A stretch of 64,000 bases of DNA from Microcoleus sp. EPA2 (GCA_020882975.1 JAHRFD010000009.1:43164-107163); one strand, 5' to 3'; positions 52,928 to 61,589 are shown, counted from the first letter of the stretch. The notes: generated by a model not told the origin, from the sequence alone. A program made the numbers and translations.

Positions 52928-53357
52928 TTTATTTACAATTGGTTTTACTCAAAAAAGTGCTGAGGAGTTTTTTGGGACTTTGATGGAAGCGGGAGTCCGC
53001 AGGGTGATCGATACGCGACTCAATAATGTATCGCAGTTAGCAGGTTTTGCTAAGCGGAAAGATTTAGAATATTTTCTGCGAACCATTGGTAATATTGAGT
53101 ATGTTCATGTGCTGGATTTAGCGCCTACTCAAGATATTTTGGATGATTATAAAAAGAAACAGGGAGATTGGGATGTTTATGAACAGAAGTTTTTGAGCTT
53201 AATGGGCGATCGACAAATAGAACAAAAGATTTCGTCAGATATTATGGATTGTGCGTGTCTGCTTTGTAGCGAACCAAAACCCCATAATTGTCACCGTCGC
53301 TTAGTTGCTGAATATCTCAAGGATAAGTGGAAAAATGTCAAGATTAATCATCTTTAA
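52905..53357 (+). CDS. DUF488 family protein, second of two
   Basis: A 150-aa paralogue: INLFTIGFTQKSAEEFFGTLMEAGVRRVIDTRLNNVSQLAGFAKRKDL and CLLCSEPKPHNCHRRLVAEYL, with the same C...CHR signature. The start inside the upstream gene shows translational coupling. The pair is diverged, so the duplication is old. A dual-OB protein gene follows 42 bp downstream. Confidence 0.9.
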   Translation: MSQKKTINLFTIGFTQKSAEEFFGTLMEAGVRRVIDTRLNNVSQLAGFAKRKDLEYFLRTIGNIEYVHVLDLAPTQDILDDYKKKQGDWDVYEQKFLSLMGDRQIEQKISSDIMDCACLLCSEPKPHNCHRRLVAEYLKDKWKNVKINHL

Positions 53358-53399
53358 AAAGTGCGGTATCTAATAAAAAAATCTCAAATCTAAAATCGA

Positions 53400-54086
53400 A
53401 TGACTCGGATAATTTGTCTCGCTAATTCCTGGAAACGCGGCGAAAGGTGCATCGCCGGAATTAATGAACTTCAAGGTAAGTGGGTGCGCCCAGTTTCCGA
53501 CTTACCAGATGGTCAGATTCCTAAAGAAATCCGGCAGATAAATAGACTTGAACCGGCATTATTAGATGTTCTAGATATTCCTCTGGCGAAGACGGGGCCG
53601 GACTTTGGTTTTGAATCGGAAAATCTGTCTATTTTACCTGGAAAATGGCGACAAGTAGGGAAAGTTCCGCCAGCATATTTGTTGAAATATTGCAACAATC
53701 ACGAATATATTTTGCACAACGATCTGCGATATGTTACAGTGGAGTATATGCAGTCTTTGCCAAAAGGCGATCGCCTGACTTTGCAATTAGTCAAAGTAGT
53801 AAAATTTACCGTAAAAAAGCTAACTCAAAGATTTGAAGGTGGTAATAAATGGGAAGGATGTATTGTCACCAAATACAACCAAAAATTGACTGCTACAATT
53901 ACCGATCCGGTCTTTATTAGAAAGTTAGAATTGGGATATCGACCGCAAAAAGCTTGTGTGGTTACGGTGAGTTTGAGTATGCCTTGGCGGCCCGATGATT
54001 GGGAGGGAGATGACCCTTGTTGGAAGTTGATTGCCGGTGTGATAGAGTTGCCGGAAGATATTGTTGATAATGAAGTTTTGTTTTGA
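53400..54086 (+). CDS. Dual OB-fold-containing domain protein
   Basis: A 228-aa protein beginning MTRIICLANSWKRGERCIAGINELQGKWVRPVSDLPDGQIP, a pattern I associate with the dual-OB-containing domain found beside DUF488 genes. The central region has VGKVPPAYLLKYCNN and LQLVKVVKFTVKKL, and the end SLSMPWRPDDWEGDDPCWKLIAGVIELPE. OB folds usually bind nucleic acid or nucleotides. Third gene of the DUF488 cluster; function unknown. Confidence 0.75.
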   Translation: MTRIICLANSWKRGERCIAGINELQGKWVRPVSDLPDGQIPKEIRQINRLEPALLDVLDIPLAKTGPDFGFESENLSILPGKWRQVGKVPPAYLLKYCNNHEYILHNDLRYVTVEYMQSLPKGDRLTLQLVKVVKFTVKKLTQRFEGGNKWEGCIVTKYNQKLTATITDPVFIRKLELGYRPQKACVVTVSLSMPWRPDDWEGDDPCWKLIAGVIELPEDIVDNEVLF

Positions 54087-54181
54087 CCAAAATCGCACTT
54101 CCAGCTTAAATATTATGAAATTTGCAGATTTTGTGCTATAGTTGTGCCGGACTTTACATATCAAAAAAGGGTGCTTTTTTT

Positions 54182-54613
54182 ATGAAAGCAGAATTTTATT
54201 ATGACCGTTATAGATATACTTGCAGTTTAGTTCAAATGAATTTTACCCAAGAATTAAAAATTAAAAATCATCAAGGCTTTGTATTAGCAGTTAAGCAAGG
54301 CTCAAAAATGGGAATTTTGGGCAAAACTCGTGAAACTGCTAAAAAAGTTGATGTCACTCAATCTCATTTTTATAATGTAATTAAAGCTGCCATGAATGCT
54401 TTAGAATTAGAAGCTAGAGATGAGTTAATTTTAGAAAAAAATCGGACGCTTGCGGAAGCAGAGGCAAAGATTCAGGAGCAAGACAGAGAAATTCGGGTGC
54501 TGAATGAACAGCTAAAAATACTCAGAGAAAAAGTTGAACAGTTGTCAGCACAAAACCAGGAACTAGCGATGCAGATGATAGACGAGGAAATCAGGGAAAG
54601 TGAACTTAGTTAA
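54182..54613 (+). CDS. Unrecognised coiled-coil protein
   Basis: A 143-aa protein from ATG 54182 (MKAEFYYDRYRYTCSLVQMNFTQELKIK). The first 75 residues are compact and the segment KKVDVTQSHFYNVIKAAMNALELE resembles a helix-turn-helix. Residues 80-140 form a long coiled coil (EKNRTLAEAEAKIQEQDREIRVLNEQLKILREKVEQLSAQNQEL). An A6-G / C-T6 hairpin at 54163-54180 lies directly in front of the ATG and could block the ribosome or end the upstream transcript. A TTG 20 codons earlier is an alternative start. Confidence 0.65.
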   Translation: MKAEFYYDRYRYTCSLVQMNFTQELKIKNHQGFVLAVKQGSKMGILGKTRETAKKVDVTQSHFYNVIKAAMNALELEARDELILEKNRTLAEAEAKIQEQDREIRVLNEQLKILREKVEQLSAQNQELAMQMIDEEIRESELS

Positions 54614-54758
54614 GCAGAAGTCGATGATTTTTTTAGATAGTAAGAATTTTACTAATATCAAGATCCCAATCATTCATCTCTCTCTTATCTAATTCAGTGA
54701 ACTCAGCGCTCTATAAAGCTGAAATTATTCCGCTCAAACCCGAATATATTGCATCCTA

Positions 54759-55349
54759 TTATGACAACAACTGAGGGCAATAATTATCGGGCTTAGAAAT
54801 TAAATTATTTAAAATTCCTAACTGTTGAAGTACGGGAGAAGACAAACTAATTGGTAATGAAACTGGCCCGCAGGGAATAGGGTTATGTTTGATATACATA
54901 ATTCCGAAATAAGATTGAACCCCTAATTGTTTAGACAAAGCTACCTGAACAGCCAGCGGATTGTTATTATAAGTTGTAAGTTTTATCCCATATAAATAAT
55001 TGTTTGTTTCTGCCACGGAAAAGCCAACTGATTTCAAAATACTAGCCGCAGAACTAGGTGTTTGGGGCTGTGGAAATGAGAGCGCGCCAAAAGAGTATGT
55101 AAATTGAGATTCTTCTGAATATTGTGCAGTTTGATGTTTGTTCAGATAGCTAATATATTGTGTCGCTTCACTTTCTTTAGCTTTGTTGATTAATCTGAGG
55201 AAAATAGGCAAAGCAATAGCCGATAATATCCCAATGATAAATATCACAACCAACAATTCAATCAAAGTAAAGCCTTTTTCACAATAGTTTAATTTTCTCC
55301 TAGGGTGGGTGTCTTTCCCGCCATTAAAAGGTCGATGGACAACAGACAT
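54759..55349 (-). CDS. Type IV pilin-like (prepilin) protein
   Basis: I prefer ATG 55349 (MSVVHRPFN), with GAGGA 9 nt upstream, over a GTG five codons earlier. The protein has a prepilin leader of about 25 residues ending EKG, then FTLIELLVVIFIIGILSAIALPIFLRLINKAKESEA, the classical N-methylated pilin helix with the Glu at +5. The roughly 165-residue globular part ends with a likely disulfide loop (IPCGPV...NYCPQLLS). It is a major- or minor-pilin-like protein of the type IV pilus or a type II-like secretion pseudopilin. It lies 28 bp after the CHAT protein gene. Confidence 0.9.
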   Translation of the reverse strand: MSVVHRPFNGGKDTHPRRKLNYCEKGFTLIELLVVIFIIGILSAIALPIFLRLINKAKESEATQYISYLNKHQTAQYSEESQFTYSFGALSFPQPQTPSSAASILKSVGFSVAETNNYLYGIKLTTYNNNPLAVQVALSKQLGVQSYFGIMYIKHNPIPCGPVSLPISLSSPVLQQLGILNNLISKPDNYCPQLLS

Positions 55350-55377
55350 AATTGATATCCTCACAGAAAATCTACAA

Positions 55378-58311
55378 TTATTTAACTAAGGATCGACCAT
55401 TTTTTTGCAATGTTTGCCAAGTCTTGGGAAACTCAGCTTTATTTTGATATATAACCGGCAACCAGCTAACACCGGGAATTTGCCCGTCATAATCTTTTAG
55501 ACGCTTTCGGGCTTCTCTCACGGAAACATAAAAAGAATTTCCACCAGCAAAGGCTTGGAGAAAAGTTTTCAGAAACTCCTGGGCGATCGCATCCGACACC
55601 AGTTCTCGCATCACGATAATTTGAGGGATATCTAAATGGGCTAATTGCTTCGCCAATCCCAAACCATCGCAAGAGTTAAAGATTGCTATTTCCAAACCCT
55701 TTTCAATAGCTATTTTCAAGGAATGTTTTAACTGTTCCACACTTAAATTATCTGTATTATTGATCCAAATCACCCCCGTACTGCCATCTACTTCGCTCTG
55801 ACTGTGACCCGAAAAACACAAGATATCCCACCCTGTTTCATCTGTAAGATATTTCTCAAGTTCCCTGGGATTTGGTTGTTCCAAAAATATTGTTTCGGCT
55901 CCTTGCAAATTCTCCAATATTTTCCTATCTTTATCGAGATTAATTCCTGTACTGTCGCCCAAAACTGCCAAAATTCTTACTTTTTTTCTTGATGGTACTG
56001 ATTTTTTGACTCTGTTAGATAGTTTGCGACTTAAAGCTACTTCTGCTTTAGTGTAGATTTCAAAAAAATCCCATTGATGCCAGGGGAGTTTTCGCAGTAA
56101 ATTGTCTTCAGTTTCGATGATTACCCGCACCTCGTCATTGTGGTTTAATTTCTCGCACAATTCTTGCTGAATTGGGTAAAATTGTTCTGATTTTAGCCAG
56201 TTTTTTATATCTATTTCTACTTGTTCTACTAAGGGTTTTAACTCCTCTACGGAAAAGTTAGTGATTTGACTTTTGTTTACTTTTATGCCACGGTTGTTTC
56301 GCTTAAGGTTAAACTCATACATTTTTTGCCACTTTTGATAGTTTTCTGAAATTTCTGGTTTTGGTGGCAATTTGCCTTTTAATGTTATCTCTAAACGCTG
56401 GCGATCGCACAAAATACCAGCACTCACCTCAAACCCTTGTTTTAAGTCACCACGGTCAAATTTTAAGAATACTACTTGTTCAGACAACGGTCTGACTATA
56501 TCCTCCATTACTGATATTAAGTATTGGCGCTGTTCTGCTGAGTTTTGCAGGGCGGGTGCTTCTGTTCCTAACACTTGTATCGCTGCTTGATAGAAACTAT
56601 TGAAATCATTGTTAATTTTTGCTTTATCAGTTTCAGGAGGTACGCCGATTTTAATGACTATTCCATTGCCTTTATTTTCAACACTTTGAATATTGAGTTT
56701 TATGCCAGGATTTTCTCGTTGCACCTGTTGGAAAGATTCCATGAAAGCTTTCCAGTCAACACCGTACTTAAAAATCAAGTCCACTGTATTTACAACCTCT
56801 GCAAAAAAGGTGGTAAATTCTCCTGGTTGATAGTTGTCTGTACCGCTGGGACGGCGTTCGCGATCGTCCGTTTGCGGTTTCGGTTCTTCTAGCAAGTAAA
56901 CCCACTTACAATCAACCCATTCTAGTTTGGTAGTGCTGTCAATATTCCAGGTTCCCAAACCGCAAACACCAGTCATTTGGGCACTGCTAAAATCCGTGCC
57001 GATCGCCTGAACTTGACTTAAAATTGCATATTCTAAATTAGCAGCTTCCAAAGTGGCTTGACTGAGGTCTGCTGTTTGTAGTTTAGCATTTCTGAGGTCT
57101 GCACCCATCAGGTTTGCTCCTCTCAAATCCATGCCTTGATAGGATTTTTGACAACCTTTCCCGGTGACAAGCAACTCTCGCACTGCGGGATTGATTAATA
57201 TTGTCTCATCGACTCTTGCCCAGTCGAGACAACGAGCCTGATGCCACATAGTTCGGTGGATATTTGCCAATCTAAAATCGGTGTTTTTGAGGGTGGCGTA
57301 GCTGAAGTTAGTATGGGCTAATTGAGTATTGCGAAAACTGGTGCCACCTGTCGCACCAATGACGATTGCTAACTGGCAAATTACGCTGTATTTATCATCT
57401 TCAGCTAACACTCTCTTAGCAATGTAAACTCCCAATAAGATTAAAGCTACAGCTAACATGACAGCTCCGGCGATCGCCGCAATAACTACAGGCGGATCGG
57501 CAAAGTTTTTGACACAATTATTCAGGAAGTCATAGCATTTATTGTTTGTGTTGTCAACTACTCCAGCTTGGATTAATACGGATGCTTTTAAATATCTCAA
57601 GGAATTTCTGGCAATAATTCCGGTGGCGATCGCACTTATAGCGACAGCTTCAAATAAAGCCAATGCTGCAATCGTCCTCCCCAGAACAATTTCAGCCAAT
57701 GTTAGGGCTAAAGGAAGAGCGACAAGTGCGATCGTGGTTGCAACCACAGCCGCAGTTAAAGTCACAATTAAAAACGGAACATCGTTAGCCTTCGTTTCGC
57801 CAGACAAGGCACTCATTAAGGCACCAGCTCTAAAAGACCTTAACCAGGAAAGTATGGGATGTTTATCATTGGAGAAGGCAGACAAAAAACCAATGATAGG
57901 AACAAAGATAGCAGCCGCAATACCTAAATAATCTAAAGTTTTTTGTAGACCTTGACGAATCAGTGTAGTCAACAGCATAGCATTGACTAATAAGATGATT
58001 GCAGTTGGCAGAAAACCGATATGCTCGGTTGTTTTGGGAATGAGAGATTTGAAGGTACTATCAACAGCAATTACAGCAGCTATGCCTGATATTGCCGAGA
58101 GCAGTGCTACAATTAAGAATATTTGGATTTGGGATTTTCTGGCTAGTCCGCAGCGAGCGCGATGGAAATTAGCTCCATCGAGAGTTGCATTGGTAAAATC
58201 AGCACCTCGGATATCTGCATAAGAGAAATCTTCATTGGTGAGATTACGACCTTTAAAAGAACGACCTTGAAGATTTTGATGGCGAAAGTTTTGAAAGGTT
58301 AATGATGACAT
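55378..58311 (-). CDS. Pentapeptide-repeat, multi-pass membrane, CHAT protease protein
   Basis: A 977-aa protein. Residues 1-50 are pentapeptide repeats (LQGRSFKGRNLTNEDFSYADIRGADFTNATLDGANF). About 60-310 holds six to eight membrane helices. A second pentapeptide block follows at about 330-460 (LRGANLMGADLRNAKLQTADLSQATLEAANLEYA). A linker region of about 150 residues comes next (VDWKAFMESFQQVQREN...). The C-terminal CHAT domain (about 780-960) has His836 in FSGHSQ and Cys881 in FNSCDG, both catalytic residues present. It is a membrane-tethered caspase-like protease. The gene is followed by a prepilin and preceded, across a repeat, by DUF1822 and a sigma factor, all on one strand. Confidence 0.9.
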   Translation of the reverse strand: MSSLTFQNFRHQNLQGRSFKGRNLTNEDFSYADIRGADFTNATLDGANFHRARCGLARKSQIQIFLIVALLSAISGIAAVIAVDSTFKSLIPKTTEHIGFLPTAIILLVNAMLLTTLIRQGLQKTLDYLGIAAAIFVPIIGFLSAFSNDKHPILSWLRSFRAGALMSALSGETKANDVPFLIVTLTAAVVATTIALVALPLALTLAEIVLGRTIAALALFEAVAISAIATGIIARNSLRYLKASVLIQAGVVDNTNNKCYDFLNNCVKNFADPPVVIAAIAGAVMLAVALILLGVYIAKRVLAEDDKYSVICQLAIVIGATGGTSFRNTQLAHTNFSYATLKNTDFRLANIHRTMWHQARCLDWARVDETILINPAVRELLVTGKGCQKSYQGMDLRGANLMGADLRNAKLQTADLSQATLEAANLEYAILSQVQAIGTDFSSAQMTGVCGLGTWNIDSTTKLEWVDCKWVYLLEEPKPQTDDRERRPSGTDNYQPGEFTTFFAEVVNTVDLIFKYGVDWKAFMESFQQVQRENPGIKLNIQSVENKGNGIVIKIGVPPETDKAKINNDFNSFYQAAIQVLGTEAPALQNSAEQRQYLISVMEDIVRPLSEQVVFLKFDRGDLKQGFEVSAGILCDRQRLEITLKGKLPPKPEISENYQKWQKMYEFNLKRNNRGIKVNKSQITNFSVEELKPLVEQVEIDIKNWLKSEQFYPIQQELCEKLNHNDEVRVIIETEDNLLRKLPWHQWDFFEIYTKAEVALSRKLSNRVKKSVPSRKKVRILAVLGDSTGINLDKDRKILENLQGAETIFLEQPNPRELEKYLTDETGWDILCFSGHSQSEVDGSTGVIWINNTDNLSVEQLKHSLKIAIEKGLEIAIFNSCDGLGLAKQLAHLDIPQIIVMRELVSDAIAQEFLKTFLQAFAGGNSFYVSVREARKRLKDYDGQIPGVSWLPVIYQNKAEFPKTWQTLQKNGRSLVK

Positions 58312-58448
58312 AGGGGAGTTCGGCAGCGGATTTTGTAACGGATTTAACGGATGTTTCTGGTTTATCGTTTTCTTGTTCCTAGGCTATGCCTATTGGTGAC
58401 AACTTAAGACTGGAATTCATAATAAATGTCGCTTTTAGGCGAAGTCTA

Positions 58449-58549
58449 GATCCCCCTAAATCCCCACCCCCCCCTGCCCCCCCAAGGGGGGAAGGGGGAC
58501 TTTGATCCATTTCCGGTTCCCCCCTTATTAACGGGGGTTAGGGGGGATC
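58449..58549. repeat. G/C-tract hairpin repeat with GATCCCCCTAAATCCCC arms
   Basis: GATCCCCCTAAATCCCC on the left pairs with the GGGGGTTAGGGGGGATC side on the right, with an inner CCCCCCAAGGGGGG hairpin. It resembles the cores of the MITE-like elements at 21501 and 28912 but lacks their ATACCAATTT ends. It lies in the 370-bp gap between DUF1822 and the CHAT gene, which otherwise shows no gene. Confidence 0.7.
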
Positions 58550-58681
58550 CAGATTTCGATACAAATAAGAGAGACTATCAGTTTAACGTTAAGTTGTCAC
58601 CAATGAGCAGAGCCTAGTAACGAGGAATCAGGAATCAATAAAAATGGCTGAGGCGCTCTACCTAATGCCTACAGGATACAA

Positions 58682-59593
58682 TTACAAACGAAAAGATTGC
58701 CTGATATTTGCATCTCCTAACACGATATTAATGCTGAACAATTCCCTTAAATCTGGAGTAAATTCAAATTTAATAAAGTTGTCAGCTTTTCTCGATTCTA
58801 CCTGATAAAGTAGCTCCTCTGACTCATTAATCAGCATCAACTTTAACCCTGGTGGCAAATAAGTTTGGTTTCCCATTGGATGCACTTCTATCTCAATATT
58901 TACTTCTAGCTCTGGTTCTGGGGGGAGACTGACTATTAGTGCTACGGAGTTTTCTGCTAGTTGCATTCCTAGGTCAATTTTATGACCGCGTTTGATGGGT
59001 ACTGCGTTATTGCTTCTAAAATTAAGCTGCAATTGTTGAGGATTTAATATCTCGTCAATTACTTGCCATCCCGCATCAAAAACATCGTCGAACCAGTTCA
59101 TTAAATTAATTGGTTTGAGTTGTTTGATTCGATTCATGTATATGAGCAGATCTTCGAGGGAATTCATTTCATCCAGAGGCACTTGTTTAGCTACTGTTCG
59201 GGTAAATCCTAACAGCGTTGCTTGTCTCAAAGATTGGTCTAACTGTACGGCTACATAACCAATTCTGTCTCCCCAAGCATCGTAGGAAATCTGACAAGCG
59301 TCGGCATCTGGCAAGACGGGACAGCATTCTATTTTTCCTATTTGTTTAATGTCTAAATCTGCCACATCCATAAGTTTCAGCATTAACGGATTGCGGCTGT
59401 CGCTAGCGGGCCAATCTGTCTCAAATCCCATGCAGCGCAGATAAAAATCTACTGCATATACTGCGAGGGTATTAAGATAAACTTGTTTTAATTTTTTCGG
59501 ACTCGATTGTTGGCTGCACTGTTGGGCAATTTCGTGTGCTTCCAAGGATAGTGGCACTGTGAAAGTTATTGGTTCAATCATTTTACTCATCAT
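58682..59593 (-). CDS. DUF1822 family protein
   Basis: A 303-aa protein. The opening EPITFTVPLSLEAHEIAQQCSQQSSPKKLKQVYLNTLAVYAVDFYLRCMGFETDW is typical of DUF1822, as are GKIECCPVLPDA and the later GYVAVQLDQSLRQATLLGF. The C-terminal part is beta-rich (VALIVSLPPEPELEVNIEIEVHPMGNQTYLPPGLKLMLIN). Soluble; function unknown. It starts 25 bp after the sigma factor gene, so the two are almost certainly co-transcribed. DUF1822 genes are often found beside such sigma-like factors in cyanobacteria (recollection). Confidence 0.9.
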   Translation of the reverse strand: MMSKMIEPITFTVPLSLEAHEIAQQCSQQSSPKKLKQVYLNTLAVYAVDFYLRCMGFETDWPASDSRNPLMLKLMDVADLDIKQIGKIECCPVLPDADACQISYDAWGDRIGYVAVQLDQSLRQATLLGFTRTVAKQVPLDEMNSLEDLLIYMNRIKQLKPINLMNWFDDVFDAGWQVIDEILNPQQLQLNFRSNNAVPIKRGHKIDLGMQLAENSVALIVSLPPEPELEVNIEIEVHPMGNQTYLPPGLKLMLINESEELLYQVESRKADNFIKFEFTPDLRELFSINIVLGDANIRQSFRL

Positions 59594-59618
59594 TAATTTT
59601 TCCGCTCCGGTTTAAGTC

Positions 59619-60278
59619 CTACTGTAATTTATTACGAATGTAATCTGAAAAATTCCGCAGATTTCGATCGAAAAAACTTTGGAGTGTGGAAATGCTTTTG
59701 GTAGGGTGAAATCTTTGAGCTATGGTCTTCCATTTTTCATCATCTAATATAGCTAAAGCTATGATTTGCCAAGTGATATCGGGACGATTTTTGATGGTTT
59801 TATTTCGGAAAAGACGATCGGGATCTTCTGCTATCAATTCACGCAGTCTTTGGGTATCTTCCATCATTTGCATTTGGGGATAGTTTTGTTGATAAATATC
59901 CGATTCTTCTTGTTCAAATTTTTCTAAGTCATCTATCGATAAACATTTAATTCTTGTTTCTCTTCTATATCGATCGCACACATCTCTAAATCTAAACTTA
60001 AAGAAGTGATTCACCCAAGCCATGACTGGTTTTTGTGAATCATAGATGTCAATGTTTTGACAGATATGCTCAACTATTTTCAACCGAGCTTCGCTGTAAA
60101 TGTCTTCGTAAAGATGAAGAATGCTGTCATCACCTATGTGGGGACGAGTAAGTCTGTTATGACGGTAAATTTGGTCGATTAGTTTGGTTAATGCTATCTG
60201 TCGCTCTTGGCTTCTAGCTGGGTGCTGTTGAGCTTCTAGGGCTAGCTGTCGAAGCTGCAAATCAATTTCGTCTTCCAT
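59619..60278 (-). CDS. Sigma-70-like (ECF-type) factor
   Basis: A 219-aa protein. A region-2-like segment is SEARLKIVEHICQNIDIYDSQKPVMAWVNHFFKFRFRDVCDRYRRETRIKCLSIDD. A region-4-like helix-turn-helix is ITWQIIALAILDDEKWKTIAQRFHPTKSISTLQSFFDRNLRNF. GAGGAG lies 8-13 nt before ATG 60278. It probably directs RNA polymerase to a small set of promoters. Divergent from it lie two exported-protein genes sharing an upstream element (60408 and 61521), which are plausible targets. DUF1822 lies downstream. Confidence 0.82.
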   Translation of the reverse strand: MEDEIDLQLRQLALEAQQHPARSQERQIALTKLIDQIYRHNRLTRPHIGDDSILHLYEDIYSEARLKIVEHICQNIDIYDSQKPVMAWVNHFFKFRFRDVCDRYRRETRIKCLSIDDLEKFEQEESDIYQQNYPQMQMMEDTQRLRELIAEDPDRLFRNKTIKNRPDITWQIIALAILDDEKWKTIAQRFHPTKSISTLQSFFDRNLRNFSDYIRNKLQ

Positions 60279-60407
60279 CGGGCTCTCCTCACTCCTCTGG
60301 GTATTTTTGTGCAGTTTGGCGGAACTTCTATTTATATTTCGGATTTGGTGGCCAGTTTTTACGCATTTATCGGGAAATTGTTACAAAACTTTATGTTTTA
60401 GGGGTTT

Positions 60408-60476
60408 TGGAAAAAAAGTTTTGAGGTTTGCGGAAAAAGTTTGGCTGGATTTCGTAAGTAAGAATAAGGGGGCGAT
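60408..60476 (+). promoter_or_regulatory. Conserved upstream element, copy 1 (before PEP-CTERM gene)
   Basis: This 69-bp segment aligns without gaps to 61521-61589, with about 59 identical positions counted by eye. The fully conserved centre includes AAAAAGTTTGGCTGGATTTC followed by GTAAGTAA. Each copy contains a tandem half-repeat of about 21 bp (AAAAAGTTT then TTTGCG / AAAAAGTTTGG then TTTCG). It lies 100-170 bp before the PEP-CTERM start codon, in the 300-bp gap next to the sigma factor gene. No gene is in this gap. Confidence 0.7.
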
Positions 60477-60578
60477 TTCCTGGGGTATGGCTTTGCTGGC
60501 GCGGGCTTTTGGGGAAAGGGCGATCGTCCGCTAAATACTTTGATTGTCAACTTTTACTTTTTCAGGAGAATCATTTCT

Positions 60579-61256
60579 ATGGCTACTGTGAAGAAATTAT
60601 CAATGATTGCGATCGGAGCAGCAGTTTGGGCTGGAATTTCCAATCCAGTAAGTGCGATTATGGTGTCTTTTGGAGGTACATCAGTTCCCGGACAAGGGCA
60701 ATTCTCTAGCGTACCTGGGGCAAAAACAATTGATTTCGAGTCAGGTGCGCCAACATCTGGCCCTGTTATTTACTCGGCTCCTGGTATCGGCCCTACTGTT
60801 GTTTCAGGTCAAATCAGCTATGTTTTTTCTGCACCAAGCGATGACTACACGAAATACCTTACAGTTGCGCCATTTGGCGATGGTCGAGGAAATAATAATG
60901 TCAGCATTAGCTTCGATGAAAAAATTGATTACTTTGGTATGTACTTGGGTTCCTTTGATAGTTATAATAACATTGCTTTCTACCAAGACAATGTTCTTCT
61001 AAAATTGTTGAGTGGCAATAATGAGAGCGTTAATGCTTATGTGAATTTCTTTGCAGAAAAAAACGAGTCCTTTAACAAATTAGTTCTAGCTTCTAGTAAT
61101 CCTGCATTTGAGAGTGATAACCATGCTTATCGTGTTGCGGAACCTGTGCCTGAACCGACTACTGTGTTAGGTACTTTAGCTTTTGGTGCTGTCATTTCCC
61201 GCTGGCGGATGAAGCGGAAGCAGCAACAGAATTTTTTGAATTCAACGGTTGCTTAA
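60579..61256 (+). CDS. PEP-CTERM exported protein
   Basis: I start at ATG 60579 (MATVKKLSMIAIGAAVWAGISNPVSA), giving a proper signal peptide, with AGGAGA 10 nt upstream; the longer frame from 60540 spoils it. The 225-aa protein has a beta-rich middle (TIDFESGAPTSGPVIYSAPGIGPTVVSGQISYVFSAPS, ISFDEKIDYFGMYLGSFDSYNNIAFY) of the kind found in many cyanobacterial PEP-CTERM proteins. The end VPEPTTVLGTLAFGAVISRWRMKRKQQQ is a PEP-CTERM sorting signal. Likely exosortase-processed and surface-located or secreted. Its upstream region is shared with the next gene. Confidence 0.9.
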   Translation: MATVKKLSMIAIGAAVWAGISNPVSAIMVSFGGTSVPGQGQFSSVPGAKTIDFESGAPTSGPVIYSAPGIGPTVVSGQISYVFSAPSDDYTKYLTVAPFGDGRGNNNVSISFDEKIDYFGMYLGSFDSYNNIAFYQDNVLLKLLSGNNESVNAYVNFFAEKNESFNKLVLASSNPAFESDNHAYRVAEPVPEPTTVLGTLAFGAVISRWRMKRKQQQNFLNSTVA

Positions 61257-61274
61257 TTTGAGATATTTCACTTC

Positions 61275-61475
61275 GTTGTAGTAGTCCGTCGGGGGTTTAA
61301 ACCCCCGCCTCATAGCAAAAGTCCTCTGAAGAGGACTGAAGAATTAATTACATATTTCCAATAAAAATATCAAATATTCTGGTCACGTTCAGGTGAAAAC
61401 AGAAATTATATCGGTGTCTATTAGTCCTCTTTAGAGGACTTTAGCTATGAGCCAGGGAATTAATTCCCTGGCGGT
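61275..61475. repeat. Palindrome-rich dispersed repeat in the PEP-CTERM / DUF4114 gap
   Basis: Perfect palindromes are CGGGGGTTTAAACCCCCG (61290-61307), GTCCTCTGAAGAGGAC (61321-61336), AGTCCTCTTTAGAGGACT (61423-61440) and a 22-bp GCCAGGGAAT/ATTCCCTGGC dyad (61451-61472). This is a known kind of cyanobacterial intergenic repeat (recollection). It may end transcription of the PEP-CTERM gene. Confidence 0.75.
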
Positions 61476-61520
61476 CTTTCGGGTGAAGTCGAGACTAATA
61501 AACATCTTACGATCGCCCGT

Positions 61521-61589
61521 TTCAAAAAAAGTTTCCAGATTTGCGTAAAAAGTTTGGCTGGATTTCGTAAGTAATAACAAGAGGCCGAT
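61521..61589 (+). promoter_or_regulatory. Conserved upstream element, copy 2 (before DUF4114-like gene)
   Basis: The second copy of the 60408-60476 element lies 85-154 bp before the ATG at 61675. Similarity continues weakly beyond it (GGCTTTG(G)CT in both). Because both downstream genes encode exported or surface-type proteins, a shared regulator or sigma factor is likely. Confidence 0.7.

Noticed and set aside
54122..54181. N-terminal extension (TTG start, MQILCYSCAGLYIS) of the coiled-coil protein
   Set aside because: It crosses a terminator-like hairpin and reads unlike the rest of the protein. ATG 54182 is preferred, though not proven.
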